Of a DNA stretch of 64,000 nt, positions 57,595-64,000 are shown piece after piece. The DNA comes from Clostridiales bacterium (GTDB lineage: Bacteria; Bacillota; Clostridia; Lachnospirales; Bianqueaceae). Each line of letters opens with the position of its first letter. The stretch's first letter is position 1. Location of the stretch: the NCBI GenBank assembly GCA_024689505.1, contig JAILDJ010000177.1:1-64000 (forward strand), read 5' to 3'. The notes beneath the pieces are model-generated. The model worked only from the letters and a program-made list of their open reading frames with translations, ran no database searches and was not told where the DNA came from. Both the position numbers and the translations under genes were made by a program.

Positions 57595-59772
57595 CTACTC
57601 GCTCGCTACCAACTCTGCGTACGCTCCGCCCTTAGCCATCAGTTCGTCATGTGTTCCGCGTTCGACCACATTGCCGTGCTCGAGAACGATGATCTCGTCG
57701 CAGTCACGGACGGTGGACAAGCGGTGGGCAACGACGATGCAGGTGATACCGCGATCGCGGATCGCTTTGACGACTTCGTATTCGGTCCTGGCATCAAGTG
57801 CGCTCGTGGCCTCATCCAGGATGATGATCATCGGATCCTGGGCCAGCACGCGGGCGATCTCAAGGCGCTGCCGCTGACCGCCGGAAAGATTCTTTCCTCC
57901 ACTGGTCAGTTTGTGCTGATACCCGCCGGACAGACGAATGATATCATCATGGATCTGCGCGTCTCGTGCCGCCATGATCATTTCGAAATCCTGGATGGAT
58001 TCATCCCACATTTTGATATTGTTCGCGACGGTATCCTCGAACATGATGATGTCCTGATCGACCACCGCCAAGGAACCGACGATGACCTCGCGCGGATAGG
58101 CTTCACGAGGCTTCCCGTCAAAAAGGATCTCGCCGCTCCACGGCTGATACAGTCCGGAGACCAGCTTCGATATGGTCGATTTGCCGCAGCCGGAAGCACC
58201 GACCAGCGCGATCCGGTCGCCGGTCTTCATTTTCAATGAGAAATCACGGATCAACGGTTCTTCCAATCTGGAATAACCGAATGTAACGTTCTTCAGTTCG
58301 ACGTTTCCGCGCAGTTTGGTCATGGTCTTGACTTCCGTGTCCTTCTCTATGACGTTGGGATCCTCCGGATACTCCATGACGTCTTCGACGCGTTCCATCT
58401 GCGTGCGCATCTCCTGGATGGTCTGTCCGGCACTGACCAGCGTCATAGCCGGTGCCATGAAGGAGCCCAGGAAACCCTGGAACATCATGACGGCGCCAAG
58501 CGTGAACCGCCCCTGCATCGTCATCCAGATGCCGACGATGAGGACCGCATAATTGGCGAGCGTGCTGAAGAATGCCGGTACCATACCGATGAACTGGTTG
58601 GTCTTTGCGGCTTTCACATTCTGTGCGTTGACGGAAGCCTGGTAGCCCGCCCATTTCTGGAAGTACCCATTCTCCGCGCCGCTTGATTTGATCGTCTCGA
58701 TCATGCTGATACCCGTGACTGTCGTGGCTTCCAACTTGCCAGCGTCACGCATCTGCACGCGGGTGATATTCATGCGCTTGTTGGAGATGATCCTGGACAT
58801 GACGATATTGACGATCAACGTGACAAGACCGATCAGCGTGAGCATCGCACTCTGCTTGAGCATCAGCACCAGATAGAAAATCATCATCACCGTATTGAGC
58901 AGCAACGGCGCGAATGTGCCGACCAAGGTGCCCGCGATGGAGGCATTCAATCCCAGACGGGCCTGGATGTCCCCCGCCAGGCGCTGAGAAAAGAATTCGA
59001 TGGGCATCCGCAATATCTTCCACATGTAGGTCGTACTGCCGATGACCGCCATTTTGCCATTGATCTTGAGGGAATAGATCGCCTGTGCCCAGGCTACGAT
59101 CAGCTGGATCACGGCCAGGATGGCTAAAAATGTTATGAATGGATACAGCCAGTTGCTGTTCGTTCCCGTCAACAATCGGTCCATGAAGATACGGGACGTA
59201 ACGGAATTGGCGATGCCGAACAGATAGGTGATGGCTGTCGTGAGCATCACAAAAGCGACCGCCGCTCCTGCGCCGATCAGACGCTTGCGCGCAAAGGCGA
59301 TCGTGCTCTTCGGTTTGCCCTCGGGCACAAAATCTTTGGATGGGACCGGGATCAGCGTGACACCGGTAAAGGACGCATCGAACTCGTCCATCGTAACTTT
59401 AACGACGCCGCGTGCCGGGTCGTTCAGATAGGCGTATTTGCCCTTGAACCCATTCAGGACCACGAAATGGTTCATGTTCCAGTGGATGATGCAAGGGAAT
59501 TTGCCGGATTCCCGGATCGAACGCACACTGTAGCGATATGCAGTCACATCAAATCCGTGATGCTGTGCCGCCAGATAGATGTTCTTGGCCTTTGAACCGT
59601 CACGGGAAACACCGCAGTCTATGCGCACCTGCTCCAGTGGGACCCATTTGCCGTAATAAGCCATGACCATGGCCAGTGCTGCAGCGCCGCATTCCAGCGC
59701 TTCCAACTGCATGACCACAGGTACTTTGGCTACGCCCTTGGTGCGCGTTGGTTTCACTTTTATTCCAGCCAT
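57595..59772 (-). CDS. Peptidase-containing (C39) ABC exporter, NHLM ABC1-like
   Basis: C39: VPVVMQLEALECGAAALAMVMAYYGKWVPLEQVR, IIHWNMNHFVVL, LNDPARG; Walker A GASGCGKST, LSGGQRQRLEIARVLAQDP. Confidence 0.93.
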   Translation of the reverse strand: MAGIKVKPTRTKGVAKVPVVMQLEALECGAAALAMVMAYYGKWVPLEQVRIDCGVSRDGSKAKNIYLAAQHHGFDVTAYRYSVRSIRESGKFPCIIHWNMNHFVVLNGFKGKYAYLNDPARGVVKVTMDEFDASFTGVTLIPVPSKDFVPEGKPKSTIAFARKRLIGAGAAVAFVMLTTAITYLFGIANSVTSRIFMDRLLTGTNSNWLYPFITFLAILAVIQLIVAWAQAIYSLKINGKMAVIGSTTYMWKILRMPIEFFSQRLAGDIQARLGLNASIAGTLVGTFAPLLLNTVMMIFYLVLMLKQSAMLTLIGLVTLIVNIVMSRIISNKRMNITRVQMRDAGKLEATTVTGISMIETIKSSGAENGYFQKWAGYQASVNAQNVKAAKTNQFIGMVPAFFSTLANYAVLIVGIWMTMQGRFTLGAVMMFQGFLGSFMAPAMTLVSAGQTIQEMRTQMERVEDVMEYPEDPNVIEKDTEVKTMTKLRGNVELKNVTFGYSRLEEPLIRDFSLKMKTGDRIALVGASGCGKSTISKLVSGLYQPWSGEILFDGKPREAYPREVIVGSLAVVDQDIIMFEDTVANNIKMWDESIQDFEMIMAARDAQIHDDIIRLSGGYQHKLTSGGKNLSGGQRQRLEIARVLAQDPMIIILDEATSALDARTEYEVVKAIRDRGITCIVVAHRLSTVRDCDEIIVLEHGNVVERGTHDELMAKGGAYAELVASE

Positions 59773-59779
59773 GTCCCAC

Positions 59780-60202
59780 TCACCTGCTCGTCAATAAGAA
59801 TTCGATCGGATGCAGCTGCTCCGTGACAACGACGCCCTTATAGGTCCCATCAGGAAGATCCACCGTGGTCTGACCGATGATACGGCCATACGCATCCTCC
59901 TCAGCTATCCGGATTGTCGTTTCCTGCCCTTCGACCCTCAACGGCATGTCTTTGGCAAGATGCCCGTTAGGGGTCACGATCGTTGCCTCGTTTTGCTCGA
60001 CAACAACAGTCGCATCTACCGTGGTCTCCAATGTGCCGACGGCAGACCATACCAGGATCCCTGCCAGCAGCAGAATGACAGCAGCCAGCACGACCCAGAT
60101 ACCCGGATTTGTCACGCGCAGATAATCCGTGAGCTGTTCCGGTGAAGAAATGCGATCCAAGGTTTCCTTTCGGAATATGCTTTTATGCTCGCTCTTTTCC
60201 AT
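59780..60202 (-). CDS. Short HlyD/membrane-fusion-like protein (NHLM type)
   Basis: 140 aa: SIFRKETLDRISSPEQLTDYLRVTNPGIWVVLAAVILLLAGILVWSAVGTLETTVDATVVV; upstream of C39 ABC gene. Confidence 0.78.
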   Translation of the reverse strand: MEKSEHKSIFRKETLDRISSPEQLTDYLRVTNPGIWVVLAAVILLLAGILVWSAVGTLETTVDATVVVEQNEATIVTPNGHLAKDMPLRVEGQETTIRIAEEDAYGRIIGQTTVDLPDGTYKGVVVTEQLHPIEFLLTSR

Positions 60203-60263
60203 GGCAAAGGCCCCTTCCTATATCAAGATCCTTTTTTGTATCATATTCGTATCGATTGCACTC

Positions 60264-60292
60264 ATTATACAGGAGGCATATCCTGAATTCAA
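60264..60292 (-). promoter_or_regulatory. Sigma-A-type promoter of peptide export operon
   Basis: Reverse strand TTGAAT-17 nt-TATAAT. Confidence 0.7.
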
Positions 60293-60293
60293 T

Positions 60294-60341
60294 AAAAAAA
60301 CATGTACAGAAGATGTAAAAGCTCATTCTTCTGTACATGCA
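60294..60341 (-). terminator. Terminator of DUF1015-like gene
   Basis: Reverse strand CATGTACAGAAGAATGAGCTTTTACATCTTCTGTACATGTTTTTTTATT. Confidence 0.8.
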
Positions 60342-60348
60342 TGATATT

Positions 60349-61581
60349 TTAAAATTCGTGAATGAAAAGTCCACTGCGCAGTTTCGGTTCGAACCATGTG
60401 GATTTAGGCGGCATCAGACGCCCCGCATCCGCCACTGAAAGCAGCTCGCTGATATCCGTAGGATACATGGCAAACGCAGCCTTCGCATCCGTATGACAGC
60501 GGCGCTCCAGTTCTTTCAAACCGCGGATCCCACCGACAAAATCGATACGTGGGTCGTTTTTCGGATCCTCGATGCCCAGGACCGGCGACAGCAACAGGTC
60601 CTGCAAGAGGCTTACGTCCAGGCCCGCAACAGGATCATCTGAACGATCTTCCCTACGTACTTCACACTGATACCACCGGTCTTCCAAATACATAGAGAAA
60701 GTCCCTTTCTCCTGCGGTCTCGGATCTCCCGTCAGCAGTGTGACTTGAAAGATCTGCTGTACTTTTTGCAGGAACTCTTCCGGCGCAAGGCCGCCCAGAT
60801 CTCTCACGACACGGTTGTAATCCAGGATCTTCAATTCCTGATCCGGGAAAAGGACGGACAGGAAAAAGTTAAATTCTTCATCCCCTGTGTAGTCAGGATG
60901 CGCCTCTCTGCGCTTGAGCGCCACCTTTACGGCAGAAGCCGCCCGGTGATGTCCATCTGCGATGTAGATCGAATCGATACCGGCAAAAGCAGTTTCGATC
61001 CGCCGGATCTCTTCTGGTTCTGCGATCTCGAACACCCGATGACCGATGCCATCCTCCGCAGCAAAATCATACAATGGCGCCTGCGTCTTGGCACGTTGGA
61101 CGACTTCATTGATAACAGGATCGGAGCGATAGGCAAGGAAGATGGGTCCCGTCTGTGCATTCAATGTATCGATATGACGGATCCTGTCCTGTTCTTTCGC
61201 CGCCAATGTGTTCTCATGCCGTTTGATCGTCCCGGATAGGTAGTCGTCCACCGCAGCGGCAGCAACGATACCGGTCTGGGAACGGCCGTCCATGGTCAGC
61301 TCATACACGTAATATTTCCGCGCTTCATCCCGCACATATTTACCAGCAGCGATGTCTCCGGCCAGCATTTCTGCTGCCTTCTGATACACCTCATCCGCGT
61401 ACATATCCTGTTCATCCGGGAACTGGGTCTCCGGGCGGTCGATACGAAGGAAGGTATCCTGATCTCCCTGCACAGCAAGTTTAGCTTCCGCCCTGTTATA
61501 TACGTCATAGGGCAATGCAGCGATCGCCGACGCAAGTTCGGGTATGGGTCGGACACATGGAAATGGTTTGATCAGAGCCAT
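60349..61581 (-). CDS. DUF1015-family protein
   Basis: MALIKPFPCVRPIPELASAIAALPYDVYNRAEAK, IADGHHRAASAVKVALKRRE; 410 aa; upstream neighbours serA and serC. Confidence 0.9.
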   Translation of the reverse strand: MALIKPFPCVRPIPELASAIAALPYDVYNRAEAKLAVQGDQDTFLRIDRPETQFPDEQDMYADEVYQKAAEMLAGDIAAGKYVRDEARKYYVYELTMDGRSQTGIVAAAAVDDYLSGTIKRHENTLAAKEQDRIRHIDTLNAQTGPIFLAYRSDPVINEVVQRAKTQAPLYDFAAEDGIGHRVFEIAEPEEIRRIETAFAGIDSIYIADGHHRAASAVKVALKRREAHPDYTGDEEFNFFLSVLFPDQELKILDYNRVVRDLGGLAPEEFLQKVQQIFQVTLLTGDPRPQEKGTFSMYLEDRWYQCEVRREDRSDDPVAGLDVSLLQDLLLSPVLGIEDPKNDPRIDFVGGIRGLKELERRCHTDAKAAFAMYPTDISELLSVADAGRLMPPKSTWFEPKLRSGLFIHEF

Positions 61582-61605
61582 ATCATTCTCCCTGAAGATG
61601 TATTT

Positions 61606-62769
61606 TTACTGGATCACCCGAACGCGCAATACGCCGTCGATATTTTCCATCTTTTCGATGAGTTCCTCAGGGACTTTGGAATCCACATCCATCAGCGCAT
61701 AAGAATAATCGCCCTTGGACTGGTTGGTCATAGCGGAAACGTTCAATCCGGCATCGCCCAGAGCGGTGGTGAACTGTGCGATCCGGCCACGCAGGTTGCG
61801 GTGCAGGATGCCGATGCGGGCTGCGGTCTGGCAGGAAGCCATGCTGCAATCCGGGAAGTTGACGGAATGAACGATATTACCGTTCTCCAGATAATCACGT
61901 ATCTCACGAACCGCCATCAATGCACAGTTGTCTTCAGATTCTTCTGTGGAAGCTCCAAGATGCGGTGTCACGATGCAGTTTTTCGCACCGACAGTGATGG
62001 GATTCGGGAAGTCGGATACATAGCGCTTGATCTTGCGGGCTGCAAGAGCTTCGACCATGGCTTCCTCATCGACCAGTTTGTCGCGCGCAAAATTCAGGAC
62101 GATGGCGGTCGGCTTCATCATGTTGATGGCTTCCGCACTGATCATCTTCTTCGTTGCTTCCAGCAGCGGTACATGGATGGTGATGAAATCACACTCTTTA
62201 TAGATTTCTTCTACATTGCTGATATGCTTGACGCTGCGGGACAAGTTCCAGGCGGCATTGACGGAGATGTACGGATCATAGCCGTATACGTCCATGCCCA
62301 GATGTACCGCCGCGTTGGCGACCAACACACCGATGGCACCGAGGCCGATGACGCCCAGTTTCTTACCGGAGATCTCGGTACCGGCAAAATTCTTCTTCGC
62401 CTTTTCCGCCGTTTTTGCGATATTGTCATCGTTCTGATTGTCCAGGCACCAATCGATACCGCCAACGATATCACGGGAGGCATACAGCATGCCCGCCAGG
62501 ACCAGTTCTTTGACACCGTTGGCGTTGGCACCAGGTGTATTGAAAACTACGATGCCCTGTTCTGCACATTTGTCCAGGGGGATGTTGTTGACACCGGCGC
62601 CTGCGCGTGCAATGGCCAGCAGGTTTTCCGGCAGTTCCATATCGTGGACAGAGGCACTGCGTACTAAAGCAGCGTCCGCATCCTTCAGGTCGTTGACTTT
62701 TTTATAATCTTCAGAAAACAGATCCAGACCAACAGAAGCGATCGGATTCAGGCAGGTATATTTGTACAT
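61606..62769 (-). CDS. serA: D-3-phosphoglycerate dehydrogenase
   Basis: LGVIGLGAIGVLVANAAVHLGMDVYGYDPY, NFARDKLVDEEAMVEAL, C-terminal ACT domain. Confidence 0.94.
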   Translation of the reverse strand: MYKYTCLNPIASVGLDLFSEDYKKVNDLKDADAALVRSASVHDMELPENLLAIARAGAGVNNIPLDKCAEQGIVVFNTPGANANGVKELVLAGMLYASRDIVGGIDWCLDNQNDDNIAKTAEKAKKNFAGTEISGKKLGVIGLGAIGVLVANAAVHLGMDVYGYDPYISVNAAWNLSRSVKHISNVEEIYKECDFITIHVPLLEATKKMISAEAINMMKPTAIVLNFARDKLVDEEAMVEALAARKIKRYVSDFPNPITVGAKNCIVTPHLGASTEESEDNCALMAVREIRDYLENGNIVHSVNFPDCSMASCQTAARIGILHRNLRGRIAQFTTALGDAGLNVSAMTNQSKGDYSYALMDVDSKVPEELIEKMENIDGVLRVRVIQ

Positions 62770-63851
62770 CAGGCGTTTTCCTCCTCAAATTTCTTCATGA
62801 AAGCCACAAGTTTCTCCACGCCTTCCTTCGGCATCGCGTTGTAGATGGAGGCGCGCATGCCGCCGACGGAACGGTGTCCCTTCAGGTTTACGAATCCGGC
62901 CGCTTCCGCTTCCTTGACGAACTTCGCGTCCAGATCCTTGTCACCGGTCACGAAAGGTACGTTCATGATGGAACGGTCCTTTTTCTCTACCGTGCCCTTG
63001 AACAGCTTGCTCTCGTCCAGGAAATCATAGAGGATCTTTGCCTTTTCTTCATTGCGGATCTTCATAGCCTCAAGACCGCCCTGGGCTTTGAGCCACTTGA
63101 AGACCTTGCCACAGATGTAGATACCATAGCAAGGAGGCGTATTATACAGAGAATCCGCATCCGCCTGAGTCTTATACTTCAGGATGGTGGGTGTTCCGGG
63201 AAGGACGTCGTCACGAATGAGATCCTCCCGCACGATGACGATGACGACACCGGCCGGACCCACGTTCTTCTGAACACCGCCGTATACAAGACCGTACTTG
63301 GTCACGTCCATCGGCTCAGACAGGAAGCAGGAAGAGATATCCGCCACCAGATCCTTGCCCTTGGTATTCGGCAGTTCCCAGAATTTAGTGCCATAGATGG
63401 TATTGTTCTCACAAATATAGACGTAATCCATATCGTCCGTGATGGGTAGATCGGAACAATCCGGGATATAAGAAAACGTCTTGTCCGCGGAAGAGGCAAG
63501 CTCCACTGCCTCACCGAAGATCTTCGCTTCATTGAAAGCTCGCTTCGCCCACTGACCGGTGACGATATAGCCGGCTTTTCTGTTCTTCATCAGGTTCATG
63601 GGCACGGCCGCGAACTGCTGATGGGCGCCGCCCTGCAGGAACAGTACCTTATAATTATCCGGGATCTGCATCAGGTCGCGCAGATCAGCCTCGGCTTCTT
63701 TGATGATCTGATCATAAACTTTGGAACGATGGCTCATTTCCATGACGGACATACCGCTGCCCTTATAATCCAGCATTTCGTCGGCTGCTTCACGCAGCAC
63801 TTCTTCCGGCAGTACGGCGGGACCCGCTGAGAAATTATACACTCTTGCCAT
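62769..63851 (-). CDS. serC: Phosphoserine aminotransferase
   Basis: MARVYNFSAGPAVLPEEVLREAADEMLDYKGSGMSVMEMSHRSKVYDQIIKEAEADLRDLM; GGVQKNVGPAGVVIVIVRED. Confidence 0.96.
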   Translation of the reverse strand: MARVYNFSAGPAVLPEEVLREAADEMLDYKGSGMSVMEMSHRSKVYDQIIKEAEADLRDLMQIPDNYKVLFLQGGAHQQFAAVPMNLMKNRKAGYIVTGQWAKRAFNEAKIFGEAVELASSADKTFSYIPDCSDLPITDDMDYVYICENNTIYGTKFWELPNTKGKDLVADISSCFLSEPMDVTKYGLVYGGVQKNVGPAGVVIVIVREDLIRDDVLPGTPTILKYKTQADADSLYNTPPCYGIYICGKVFKWLKAQGGLEAMKIRNEEKAKILYDFLDESKLFKGTVEKKDRSIMNVPFVTGDKDLDAKFVKEAEAAGFVNLKGHRSVGGMRASIYNAMPKEGVEKLVAFMKKFEEENA

Positions 63852-63891
63852 TTTAGTTCATCCTCCTAAAGCGTTGAATTCATGCAGTTGT

Positions 63892-63920
63892 AGTGTATCA
63901 CATCCGCAGTCGATTGTCTA
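63892..63920 (-). promoter_or_regulatory. Promoter of serC-serA-DUF1015 operon
   Basis: Reverse strand TAGACA-17 nt-TACACT. Confidence 0.55.
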
Positions 63921-64000
63921 TCGCGGAAGGGCATTTTCTCCCTTTTGGTAAAATATCCTCTCTTTCATTGACAATTTATCGTCAATATGCTAACATTGGT

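Overview
A 64 kb, moderately GC-rich bacterial chromosomal window, Firmicutes-like in gene content (T-box tyrS, Re-citrate synthase type TCA branch, typical sigma-A promoters). About 45 real genes are mostly housekeeping or carbohydrate metabolism: a gap-pgk-tpiA-gpmI operon, ABC exporters with a MarR regulator, two GH3 enzymes, GH95, GH36, nanE, an SSS symporter, tyrS with a T-box, a Re-citrate synthase/aconitase/IDH operon, ilvE, rubredoxin (missed by the ORF track), iorAB and serAC. No rRNA, CRISPR array or intact mobile element was seen. Two parts look most novel. (1) A translationally coupled export operon at ~53.8-60.3 kb resembles NHLM-type peptide export: a mini-HlyD, a C39-peptidase ABC exporter, a second ABC exporter, an ECF-like sigma factor with an apparent frameshift in region 4, a 73-aa double-glycine leader peptide, and an HExxH protein of unknown function. 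No modification enzyme is visible. (2) A recurring structured element, consensus ACGAGGACGNA-[variable hairpin]-GAGAGTCCGAGTGT followed by a second hairpin, occurs twice as 92-nt tandem copies after the SSS symporter gene and once, diverged but with pairing preserved, between two tRNA-Val genes. This is a candidate undescribed RNA motif. Other points are a domain-permuted GH3, a triple-GNAT fusion, a decayed CotH pseudogene and a 26-bp perfect operator palindrome. All product names come from reading motifs by eye; no searches were run.
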